Positions 51,264-59,663 of a DNA stretch of 64,000 nt are shown here, piece after piece. The notes beneath the pieces are model-generated. The model worked only from the letters and a program-made list of their open reading frames with translations, did not search any database and was not told the origin of the DNA. The number at the start of each line of letters is the position of its first letter. The stretch's first letter is position 1. A program made the translations under genes and the position numbers. Source of the DNA: Aureococcus anophagefferens (taxonomy: Eukaryota > Sar > Pelagophyceae > Pelagomonadales > Pelagomonadaceae); contig NW_008705573.1 of NCBI RefSeq assembly GCF_000186865.1, positions 1,006,918-1,070,917 on the forward strand, in the 5' to 3' direction.

Positions 51264-53114
51264 TCACTCGTACTTCTTCTTCCAGACGGGCGGGTCGAGG
51301 ACGACGACGGTCGCGGAGATGTCGTCCTGGTAGCCGCCGCCCTCGTTGATCCAGTACTTCGTCGCGATGTTGACGAGGTACTTGGCGGCCATCTCCGCGC
51401 GGAGGGGCTCGTTGACGTTCAGCCGGAGGGACGCCTCGACGAAGCGGACGGCCTGCCGGTTGGACACGTACTCCCAGACGCCGTCGGAGGCCAGGATGAT
51501 GAACTTGTCCGACGCCGTGAGCTTGACGTGGGACACGTCCGGCGTCGCGATGACGCCGATCTTCTTCGCCGCGTGGTCGCCGAGGGTCCGCGTCGGCTGG
51601 AGGCCCGGGCCCGAGAAGGACTCGTCGAACCAGATGCGGTCGCAGGCGTAGCCCGGCGCGGGCTCGACGACGCCGCCGGCCTCCTCGATGCGCTGGATCT
51701 CCGTCGCGTCCGTGATCTTGTGCTCCACGGTGACCTGGACGGCCTGGAGCGCGCACTTCTCGCTGACCTCCGTCGCCGTGGACCGGCGCCGGCCCGGCGC
51801 GTTCTTCGGCGGGTCCTCGCCCGTGCGCGGCGACGGCAGCTCCTCGTTCTTCGCGTTGTCCTCGAGGTCCACGGGCGGGTCGCCCTCCTTGACCTGGCCC
51901 AGGACGATTTTGGCGTCGCCCGTCGACGCGACCCACAGGTCGTCGCCCACGAGCATGGCGCCGACGCAGGTCGTGCCGCTCGACTGGCGGTCGAGGCCCA
52001 GCTCGTCGAAGTCGTTCAGGTTCTTGTCCGCGATGTCGTAGCAGGAGTCCCAGGCCTTGAGCACGTCCGCGTCCGGCGCCGCGCACGCCTTGCCCATCTC
52101 GTCGAGGACGCGCTTGACGACGTAGTCCGCGACGTAGTGGCCGTCCTTGCCGTGGCCGTCGGCGCAGAGGAAGAGGCAGGACGTCGCGCCCTCGGGGTCT
52201 CTCCCGTTCTTGAAGGGGTGCGCGACGAGGCACCGGTCCTGGTTGACCTTGTACTTGCCGTGGTTCTGGCCGTGCGTCGACACGGCGCCGCAGGAGAAGC
52301 GGTGCAGGGGCGTCTTGACGTCGTCGTCGATGGGCGGGTAGGCCAGGTCCTTCAAACCCAGCTGGCCGCGGAAGAAGTCGGGCGCGAGGAACCGGTGCGG
52401 GAACTCGTCGACGGCCTGGTGGATGCGCACGGCCTGCGTCGCCCGCACCTTCTTCTTGCCCGGGTTCGCCTTCTCCTCGCGCTCCGCCTCCTCGATGGCC
52501 GCCTGCTCCTCCGCGCGCCGCGTCTCGACGAACCGCTTGAGCTTGTCCTTGGCGATCATGAGCACCAAATCGTCGCTGATCTTGTCGTAGAGGTGCACCG
52601 TCACGTTCGCGTCGTCCCCCAAATCCTTCTTGAGCTTGCGCACGAGCCGCGAGCTCAAATTGACCTGGAACTCCGCGCCGGGCTTGCAGTAGACGTCGTT
52701 GATGCGCTTCGCCTCCGCGATCCGCGGCGCCTGGTCGTCGCCCTTCTTGAAGAGCTCCTTGTAGGCGTGGATGGCCCGGTAGCAGTCGAGGAGCTCCTCG
52801 GCGAACTCCGTCTTCAGGAACTTGAAGAGCTCGCCCTGCTCCTTCGTGTCCGTGAGGATCCTGCGCGAACGGCCGCGTGGGCGGCGGGGGGTTCCACGGG
52901 GGACGCGGCGACGCGCTTGTCGAGCACGCGCTTGAGGTCGTCGACGGAGTTGAAGGCGTCCTGGTAGTAGCTCGGCAGCACGACCTTGGGCTTCGCCTTC
53001 TCGCCGCCGCCGCCGCTGCGCGCGCGCGCGGGCGTCGGACGAGCGCGGCGCGGCGCCCCCCGCGATTGCGCGCGCGCGGCCGCGGGAGCATGCGCGAATG
53101 CGCCGCCTCTCCAT
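51264..53114 (-). CDS. RGS-domain / PP2C phosphatase fusion (5' end uncertain)
   Basis: The main exon (52860-51264) gives 532 residues. RGS domain: SVDDLKRVLDK, joined across a 56-bp GC-AG intron (52861-52916) to ILTDTKEQGELFKFLKTEFA, ELLDCYRAIHAYKELF, RINDVYCKPGAEFQVNLSSR, VTVHLYDKISDDLVLMIAKD. PP2C domain: KVNQDRCLVAHPF, FLCADGHGKDGHYVADYVVK, SGTTCVGAMLVGDDLWVAST-GDAK, TRTLGDHAAKKIGVIATPDV, IILASDGVWEYVSNRQAV, YQDDISATVVVL. Metal-binding Asp residues are present. Upstream GEKAKPKVVLPSYYQDAFN is coding; a start near 53114 through one more intron is possible but unproven. It couples G-protein regulation with dephosphorylation. Confidence 0.82.
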   Translation of the reverse strand: MERRRIRACSRGRARAIAGGAAPRSSDARARAQRRRRREGEAQGRAAELLPGRLQLRRRPQARARQARRRVPRGTPRRPRGRSRRILTDTKEQGELFKFLKTEFAEELLDCYRAIHAYKELFKKGDDQAPRIAEAKRINDVYCKPGAEFQVNLSSRLVRKLKKDLGDDANVTVHLYDKISDDLVLMIAKDKLKRFVETRRAEEQAAIEEAEREEKANPGKKKVRATQAVRIHQAVDEFPHRFLAPDFFRGQLGLKDLAYPPIDDDVKTPLHRFSCGAVSTHGQNHGKYKVNQDRCLVAHPFKNGRDPEGATSCLFLCADGHGKDGHYVADYVVKRVLDEMGKACAAPDADVLKAWDSCYDIADKNLNDFDELGLDRQSSGTTCVGAMLVGDDLWVASTGDAKIVLGQVKEGDPPVDLEDNAKNEELPSPRTGEDPPKNAPGRRRSTATEVSEKCALQAVQVTVEHKITDATEIQRIEEAGGVVEPAPGYACDRIWFDESFSGPGLQPTRTLGDHAAKKIGVIATPDVSHVKLTASDKFIILASDGVWEYVSNRQAVRFVEASLRLNVNEPLRAEMAAKYLVNIATKYWINEGGGYQDDISATVVVLDPPVWKKKYE

Positions 53115-53448
53115 GCCGCGCGCGCGCGGCCGGGCGCGCGCGTCGCGCGGCGCGGCCCGGACGCCGGCGGCCGCACCCGTCGGCGGTTTTGCTTCCTCCT
53201 CCGCCCATGGCGGGCGCGGAACCGCGGTCACGGTGCCGCGATCAGGCCGCCCCTCCGCTGCTTCGTTCGGCGCCGCTGAGTTCCGCGCAGCTTCGGACCG
53301 CGCGGTCGAGCACTTCTGTTATGGGGCTGGGCGCTCCAGGCGCGACAAGATGAGGTATCCAATGAAACTGGTTTTAATCTCCGATAACTCTGAAGGGTGA
53401 TCTTGACCTCAAGGAGGGCTCGCCTCTGGCTGCCCAATTTTGGCCACG
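53115..53448. other. head-to-head spacer
   Basis: 334 bp between the RGS-PP2C gene and the EF-hand gene. The part near 53350-53400 is A/T-rich, and GGCTGCCC at 53428-53435 sits 14 bases before the plus-strand ATG. No gene is seen. Confidence 0.45.
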
Positions 53449-55664
53449 ATGCCCGAGAGGAAAGGGCTGAAAAATTATCATGGGGCGAGTAACAAGATCC
53501 TCTCCGACCTCGTCAACCGCCACGCCGCCGCCCGGGGCAGCCGGGACCACCTCCACGAGACCCTCGATTTCATCCGCGACGAGACCAAGGCCGTCCGGCG
53601 CGGCGTCGAGCACGACGTCGAAGTGGTGACTGAAGAAATCGCGGGCGGCGGACGCGTGGCGCAGGCGCCCGAGTGGGACTGGCTCTGCCGCGGCGACGAA
53701 TTCGACGAGACCGCGGACCGGGGGGAGCACGCGCCCCGGGGCAAGTCCATGAAGGCGTTTCTCCTCGACGCGGTCCCGCACAACACCGCCGTCGCGTGCG
53801 GCGCCGCCGACTCGACGGACAGCGACAGCGACAAGAACACGCCCCAGAAAAACCGGAAAGCTGGAGCCGTGGAGCGCCGCCGACTCGCGGGGGACGGCGA
53901 CGACTCGTCGACGTCGTCGAGCGACGACGGCTCCGAGGCGCCGCCCGCGGCGCTCGACGACGCGGACCTGCTCTCGCCGCCGCCCGAGGACATCCCGACG
54001 CCGAAGCCCGCGACCAAGACCGTCGACGAGCGCGAGGCCGAGGCGGCGGGCAAGAAGAAGCGCGACTACGGCAAGGGCCTCGAGGACCGGAAGCTCGCGC
54101 GGCCGCGGACAGGGCAGCAAAAGGGTGATTCAACGTCGCTTCAACGTGAGTGTTCCGCGCGCGCGCGTTTCAGAAACAGCACCCACGCTTCGAGAGCGCT
54201 CCGAAGGATGATCGCTCGTCCAAAAATCAGCCGAAACGAGCGGAAAACGACCGAGATAGGAGCCTTTGAAGTTGGGAATTTCGCACCCTTTTGCTGCCCA
54301 GGCCGCGGAAGTCGACGACGTGGCGCGCGTGGTTCCTCAAGTCGAAGAAGGAGACGTCCGAGGGCAAGACCGAGTGGGAGGTGAACACGGGCCACCGCTT
54401 CCAGGACCGGCGGCAGCAGCGGCGCTTCAGTACGGACTTTGGGCGCAAGCGGGGGCCGCGGCTCAGCGTCATCGAGGCGCTCAAGGGCAAGCGCAAGACC
54501 GCGGAGCCGCCGCTGACGCCCGCGCTCGAGAAGACGCGGTCCGAGGCCGCTTTAAACGTCACGGAATCGGGCGAGTCGGCGGCGCTCCACAGCTTCAGCC
54601 TCCGCCAGCTCAGCGACATGGAGCGCGTCATCGAGCTCACGCAGCTCTTCCAGTGGATGGACGTCGACGGCGTCGGCGTCGTCGAGGCCGACGACATCCT
54701 GCGCGGCGCGAAGAAGCTCGCGGAGACCGCCGGCGACGACCACCGCGGCGGCTCCTTCTCCATGTCCCTCGACGAGATCCACCGCATGCTCGACCACGTG
54801 CCCCGGAAGGACACGACGGGCACGACGGAGCAGCTCAAGCTCGACGACTTCGTGAGCTTCGGCGCGCAGCACGGCGCGCCGGCCAAGGCGCTCAACGCGC
54901 ACCGCAAGATCTCCCTCATGCTCAACGCCTGGCTCGTGCGCAAGCGGTTGAAGCGCTACAACTACGAGAACTACGACGAGCTCGCGGCCGTCTTCTACGA
55001 GACGTGCAAGAAGGCGCCCCAGCCCGGCCGCATGTCGGCCGTGCTCCTCCACGAGGCCCTCCAGGTCATCTTCCACGAGGAGGCCTACTCCATCGCCGAC
55101 TGCTGCCGCATCATCGACGGCGCTAGGACGCCCGACGGCTGCGTCGACATCGACCAGTTTTTGGGCGTCGCGGAGCAGCGCATGCCGACGACGCTGGCGA
55201 CGCTGTTGCGGCGCGCCCACCCCTGCGGCGGGCGGGCCTACGGGCGCAAGGACGCGGCGGACAAGGCGACGCTCTACCGCCTCTTCTGGGAGTACGACGT
55301 CGAGGACAGCGGCGAGATCGACGGCCGCCAGTTCTCCCTCGCGCTCGAGGAGCTCGCCCTCATCGAGAAGAGCGTGCAGTCGGAGCGCATGAAGCAGATC
55401 TTCGACGTCTCGGGCTGCAACTCGCCCATCCTCTTCTACGACCTCTACCTCTTCCAGGAGATCGTCACGAAGCTCCGCAGCATCCGCACGCGCGGCAAGG
55501 CCCTCGCGCTCTACAACTTCGTCTGCCGCCGCTACCGCGCGCGGAAGAAGCCCGTCCCGCTCCAGACCGCGCCCCCGCCGGCCCTCGGCGACCTCCTGGT
55601 CATGATCAGCCTCAACACGCGCCGCCACGAACTCTACGACCGCCGCCACGACGAGCCCCTGTGA
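53449..55664 (+). CDS. EF-hand-like regulatory protein
   Basis: Exons 53449-54101 and 54302-55664 give 671 residues. Residues 1-~220 are charged and disordered with Ser/Asp runs (DSTDSDSDKNTPQKNRK, DDSSTSSSDDGSE). After the intron (KLAR-PRKSTTWRAW) come helical pairs with degenerate EF loops: FQWMDVDGVGVVEADDILRG, GARTPDGCVDIDQFLGVAEQ, FWEYDVEDSGEIDGRQFSLA. The last keeps D-x-D-x-S-x-E-I-D spacing and could bind Ca. No enzymatic domain is present. It may be a calcium-sensing scaffold, and a ciliary role is possible but not shown. Confidence 0.7.
54110..54301 (+). mobile_element. introner, family 1, in the EF-hand gene
   Basis: 192 bp, sense orientation, perfect duplications GCCGCGGA at 54102-54109 and 54302-54309. 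Intron 54102-54301 is GC-AG. Termini are CAGGGCAGCAAAAGGGTG and CACCCTTTTGCTGCCCAG. It keeps the internal GTGAGT and is one of the least diverged copies in the window. Confidence 0.93.
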
Positions 55665-55680
55665 GCGTTACGACGGGGAG

Positions 55681-55761
55681 GCCCCTGTGGCCGTTACAGG
55701 TAGGCCGCGACGGCGAGGGGCAGCCCCTGTGGCCGTTACAGGTAGGCCGCGACGGCGAGGG
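55681..55761. repeat. 42-bp-period tandem duplication at a convergent gene end
   Basis: A 39-bp unit beginning GCCCCTGTGGCCGTTACAGG occurs at 55681-55719 and 55723-55761. It includes the last codons and stop of the minus-strand RING gene (55736), so a second copy of that gene end lies downstream of the true stop. Confidence 0.9.
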
Positions 55762-57184
55762 ACACGCGCGGCTCGCAGAGCGGGTGGCAGAGCACCGCGA
55801 CGGCCAGGGCGATCTGCTGCATGTCGAGCGCCGTCGCGAGCGCGCGCGCCCGGCCGCGGATCTCGCTCAAAGCGACGGCGTCGTTGCGCAGGTCCGCGCC
55901 CATCTCGCGCGCCTCGGCGAACGACGCGGCGACGCGGCTGCCCAGCACGCGCACGTCGAGGCACGGGTGGTAGATGTTCGCCGTCCGGTCTCCGCGAAGC
56001 TTGGAGATGGAGTGGAGGATCTTGCCGCCGCAGCGCCGGGGCGCCTCCGACGGCAGATCCGCCCGACACAGCGGGCACTTGCGCCGGCTCGCCGTCGCCC
56101 GGAGCAGCGCGGCCCTTAGGCACCGCGAGCAGAAGACGTGGAGGCAGGGCGTGTAGACGGGGTCCGAGAGCAACGATAAACATATCGCGCACTCGAGGTC
56201 GTCGGCCCGCGGGCTCGCGGCCGCCGGCTCCGGCGCTTCGGCCTCCCCGGCGGCGGCGGGGCTCCCGGGCCGCGCGCGCAGCGCGAGGATGTTGCCCAGG
56301 CCCCGGTCCGCGAGCCAGCGCGCGATCTCCGGCGAGGGGGCGGGCCGGTCGTCGGCCGGGAGCACCTGGAGCTTCACGCCGCTCCGCCGCATGATCTGCG
56401 CCGTGCGCGACCGCGGCGTCTTGCAGCGCGGGCTCGACGGGCGCTCCGGCGCCGCGCCGGCGAGGAGCCGCGCCGCGCGGCCGTGGACCTGGCTCCCCCG
56501 AAGTTCGGGCGCGCGCTCGAGCACGTCCCGGCCCCGCAGCGTCAGCGCGCCCGCGGCGGCGCGCCGCCGCATCCAGGCGACGTAGGCGAGGAGCGCCCGC
56601 TTCCGCGCGAGCGCCGACGACTTGACGCCGACGTCGCCGAAGCGGAGGAACACGGCGAGGTCCGTCGCGTGCGACCGCCCGACGACGCAGTGCCGCGCGA
56701 CGTCGGCGCGGTTCCCGGGCCAGCCGCGGACGAGCGCGCGGCACGCCGCGAGCTTCGCGCCGTGCTTCTCGAAGGTCGGCCCGCGCGCCGTCGGCGGCGT
56801 CCACTCGCCGCCCGCGCGGAGGTACGCGGCGAGCATGAAGACCGCGCCGCGCTCGAAGGCCAGGTGTGCGAGCGTCCGCCCGTCCTCGAAGGGCCGCGAC
56901 GCGTCCGCGCGCGGCAGGTCGCTCAGCACGTTGAAGAGCGCGGCCGAACACCGGAACTCGTCCGCGGCGCTCGACGCGCCGACGAGCGCGCGCGCCTCGT
57001 TGCGCTGCCGCTCGGCTCGCAGCGTGGCCGAGAGCTCCCGCGCCCAGGCCTGCCGCGGGGCGCCGGCGTCGGCCGTGAGCCGCCGCCGCGCGACGCGGCC
57101 GCGCGGATCGTCGAAGTGCGACGGCTGCTTCTTGCGCCGTCCCAGCGGGGCGAGGCGCGTCGTCGACGCCCGCGCCCGAGGCAT
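55736..57184 (-). CDS. RING-finger protein (probable E3 ubiquitin ligase)
   Basis: 482 residues in one exon from MPRARASTTRLAPLGRRKKQ. Residues ~75-180 are ankyrin-like (FEDGRTLAHLAFERGAVFML, CRALVRGWPGNRADVARHCV). The C3HC4 RING is at ~345-390: ECAICLSLLSDPVYTPCLHV, FCSRCLRAAL, RKCPLCRADLP, with all eight zinc ligands. The C-terminal ~90 residues are helical (ISKLRGDRTANIYHP). Substrate recruitment through the ankyrin-like part is inferred. Confidence 0.82.
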   Translation of the reverse strand: MPRARASTTRLAPLGRRKKQPSHFDDPRGRVARRRLTADAGAPRQAWARELSATLRAERQRNEARALVGASSAADEFRCSAALFNVLSDLPRADASRPFEDGRTLAHLAFERGAVFMLAAYLRAGGEWTPPTARGPTFEKHGAKLAACRALVRGWPGNRADVARHCVVGRSHATDLAVFLRFGDVGVKSSALARKRALLAYVAWMRRRAAAGALTLRGRDVLERAPELRGSQVHGRAARLLAGAAPERPSSPRCKTPRSRTAQIMRRSGVKLQVLPADDRPAPSPEIARWLADRGLGNILALRARPGSPAAAGEAEAPEPAAASPRADDLECAICLSLLSDPVYTPCLHVFCSRCLRAALLRATASRRKCPLCRADLPSEAPRRCGGKILHSISKLRGDRTANIYHPCLDVRVLGSRVAASFAEAREMGADLRNDAVALSEIRGRARALATALDMQQIALAVAVLCHPLCEPRVSLAVAAYL

Positions 57185-57344
57185 CTTTCGGCCGTCGTCG
57201 TCGGGGCAGCTCTCTGCGATGCTCTCAGCACTCTGGAGACCACCTCCCCAGCCCTCGAGGCATCATCCTTCGGCCATCGCGTCGGGGCAGCTCCGTGGCT
57301 TAAGGGAGAAGGTCAGCCTTGAAGCCTCGATGCCCTAAAAAACC

Positions 57345-58427
57345 TTAGCGCGGCGTCGTCGGCCCGCCGGACGGCGACACGGCGCGGCAGGCCGCGCCGT
57401 CGGGGAAGCGGGCGCGGTCGCTGCGCGTCGCGCGGATCAGGAGGAAGGCGTGGTCCTCGACGCCGCGGAGGAGCGCGGGCTCGACGCGGGACGTCTCGAC
57501 GCGCGTCCACTTGCCGTCGCCCCGGAGGCCCGCGAAGAGCTCGACGAGGCCGTGCCTCCCGTCCGGGCAGCACAGCAGCAGCGCGCCGCGCGTGCGGAGC
57601 AGCGCCGCCGCGGCGTCGAGGACGCTCCGCGTCGCGCCGCTCGAGTAGACGAGGTCCGCCCCGAGGACGACGTCGAAGTCGCCCGCCCGCGCCCGGAGCG
57701 CCGCGGGCGGCTCCGTCCAGTCGAGGGCCAGGACCGTCGCGCGGCCCCGCGTGTTCGCCTCGAGGCAGCCGAGGAGGCGCGCCTCGCGGTCCGACGCGGT
57801 CACGGTCTTCGCGCCGAGGTCGACGCACGCGCGCGCCACGAGGCCCACGCCCGCGCCGAGCTCGCAGACGTCGCGGTCGCGCACGACGTCGGCGTCGCGC
57901 GCCGCGAGCCAGCGCGCGAGGGCGACGGCGGAGTCCCAGACGCGGCAGCCGCTGCAGAAGTAGTTCGACGCGCACTGGCGGAGCTCGACGTCTTCGGCGC
58001 CGCCGACGTCGACGCGCACCGTCTCCCACGCGACGGCCGCGCCCTCGGGCTCCCAGCTCCCGCAGCAGACGACGCTCTCGAGCTTGCGCTTGCGCCTCGG
58101 CGGCGGGACCGCCTCCGCGCAGCGCTCGAGCGCCGCGACGACGGCGGGCCCGCGGCCGCGGCGCAGCGCCTCGAGGACCTCCCGGCCGCCGGGAAGGCGC
58201 AGGAGCTCGTCGGACGCCGTGGCGGGGTTGCGTGCCGCGTCGAGGAGCAGCGCCAGATCTGACGGTGGGTTTAATTTTGCGAGCTGTTCGAGCTGGCGCA
58301 GGCTGTGGGCGAAGTCGTCGGACTGGCAGTCGGCGACGCCGTGCGCGGGCGAGGCCGAGGCCTCCAGGGCGAAGTCGTCGGACTGGCAGTCGGCGACGCC
58401 GTGCGCGGGCGAGGCCGAGGCCTCCAT
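57345..58427 (-). CDS. METTL21-type protein-lysine methyltransferase
   Basis: 360 residues from MEASASPAHGVADCQSDDFA, which is repeated in tandem in the first 40 residues because of a 60-bp DNA duplication. The family-16 methyltransferase fold follows: CRVWDSAVALARWLAARDAD, VCELGAGVGLVARACVDLGA (SAM loop), TVTASDRE, VLALDWTEPP and DFDVVLGADLVYSSGATRSV. Members modify lysines of chaperones or translation factors. The terminal segment (RFPDGAACRAVSPSGG) is extra. Confidence 0.82.
   Translation of the reverse strand: MEASASPAHGVADCQSDDFALEASASPAHGVADCQSDDFAHSLRQLEQLAKLNPPSDLALLLDAARNPATASDELLRLPGGREVLEALRRGRGPAVVAALERCAEAVPPPRRKRKLESVVCCGSWEPEGAAVAWETVRVDVGGAEDVELRQCASNYFCSGCRVWDSAVALARWLAARDADVVRDRDVCELGAGVGLVARACVDLGAKTVTASDREARLLGCLEANTRGRATVLALDWTEPPAALRARAGDFDVVLGADLVYSSGATRSVLDAAAALLRTRGALLLCCPDGRHGLVELFAGLRGDGKWTRVETSRVEPALLRGVEDHAFLLIRATRSDRARFPDGAACRAVSPSGGPTTPR
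58308..58426 (-). repeat. 60-bp-period tandem duplication in coding sequence
   Basis: A 59-bp identical unit at 58308-58366 and 58368-58426 encodes two copies of EASASPAHGVADCQSDDFA at the N-terminus of the METTL21-like protein. The copies are identical, so the event is recent; the frame is kept. Confidence 0.95.
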
Positions 58428-58565
58428 CGCACCAGCAAAGCTCAACGAGTGTGCATCTTTGACCAGCGGCGCGACGATGATGGGCCGCCGGTTTGCTTGC
58501 AAGCGGGCAGCCGAGAACCGTTCGCGTGACCTCGTCCGCACCGGCGGCCGTCGCGAGTAGCCGTC
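58428..58565. promoter_or_regulatory. 138-bp bidirectional promoter
   Basis: Between the METTL21-like and fucosyltransferase-like start codons, with GGGCAGCC at 58505-58512 (54 bases before the plus-strand ATG). Confidence 0.4.
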
Positions 58566-59603
58566 ATGCGCTGGCTCGCTCTGGCGTGCGCGTGCCGCGC
58601 CGCGTCGGACGAGGTCGTGATCTCCTACGAGGGCAGCATCGACGCGAACCTCGGCGGCCTGGGCAACCGCCTGCTGGGCCTCATCTCGGCGAAGATGTTC
58701 GCGGACCTCGCGCGCGCGAGATTCGCCGTCGTCGACGAGCGCTTCACGGGCCTCGCGCGCTTCAGCGAACTGTTCGAGTACCCGCCGGCGCTGCGGTGGA
58801 ACGCGTCGCACGACGATTACGACCCGACGTGCAAACTGATGTTCGAGAACCACAAGTGCGGCCAGACTTTAGCGCATCTGAATAGTCGGCGGAGCGGCCA
58901 CGAGAAGCTCATGGCGAAGCTCCACCCCGAGTCGTCGACGCTGCGGCTGCGGTTCCCGCAGTGCGACGTTTTTAGGGTCGTCTCGAATATGTACTTCGGG
59001 GCGCTCTACCGGCCAAACGCGACGCGGCCGTCCTTCGGCGACGTCGTCGCGTCCATCGCGCGGCCCTCCGCGGCCATCGCGGCGCGCGTGCGCAACGCGA
59101 CGAAGGGCTGGGAGCCGGCGAACCACGCCGTCGCCGTGCACCTCCGGTCCTTCTTCAAGCCCGACCTCGGCGCCGTCGCCGGCTGCCTCTGCGACGTCGC
59201 CGCCAGGACGTCCTACGCGGCGACGCGGCAGCAGCGCGACCCGCCGCCGGCCGTGAAGCAGGCCTGGCTCATTTCGGACAGCGCGCGGCTGCAGATCGAG
59301 CTCCGGGATATGCTGGCGGCGCGCTGCGGCCTCGACGCGAGGCTCTCGGCGAACGCCTACGACCTCGCGGCCGGCGAGGACTCGCGCGCGCACCGGCGGG
59401 GGCCGGACATCGTCGACGCGGCCTTCGACCACGCGCTCGCGCGGACGGCGCGCGTCTTCCTGGGCACGCCGGGTTCGAGCTTCTCGGACACGGCCGTGGG
59501 CCTCCACCCCGACGCGTCCCGGCTGCGCCTCCCCGACTGCGCGCCCATCCCCGCGCGCGACCACGCGCCGCCGAACCACAAGTGGTGCCGCCAGGTCGGC
59601 TGA
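58566..59603 (+). CDS. fucosyltransferase-like glycosyltransferase
   Basis: 345 residues. A short hydrophobic start (MRWLALACACRAAS) could be a signal or anchor. GLGNRLLGLISAKMFADLAR near residue 30 is the donor-loop motif of GT37-type (xyloglucan) fucosyltransferases. HAVAVHLRSFFKPDLG resembles the conserved H-x-R GDP-fucose contact, and the end carries ARVFLGTPGSSFSDTAVGL, the S-x-F/S-D-T-A motif. It probably acts in the Golgi on a cell-wall or mucilage glycan. Two N-glycosylation-type sequons (NAS, NAT) support a secretory location. Confidence 0.75.
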   Translation: MRWLALACACRAASDEVVISYEGSIDANLGGLGNRLLGLISAKMFADLARARFAVVDERFTGLARFSELFEYPPALRWNASHDDYDPTCKLMFENHKCGQTLAHLNSRRSGHEKLMAKLHPESSTLRLRFPQCDVFRVVSNMYFGALYRPNATRPSFGDVVASIARPSAAIAARVRNATKGWEPANHAVAVHLRSFFKPDLGAVAGCLCDVAARTSYAATRQQRDPPPAVKQAWLISDSARLQIELRDMLAARCGLDARLSANAYDLAAGEDSRAHRRGPDIVDAAFDHALARTARVFLGTPGSSFSDTAVGLHPDASRLRLPDCAPIPARDHAPPNHKWCRQVG

Positions 59604-59663
59604 CATGTACTTCATGTTCACTTCAAGTACAGGCTTAAGTACCGCAAATCGGGCGATTCAGCT

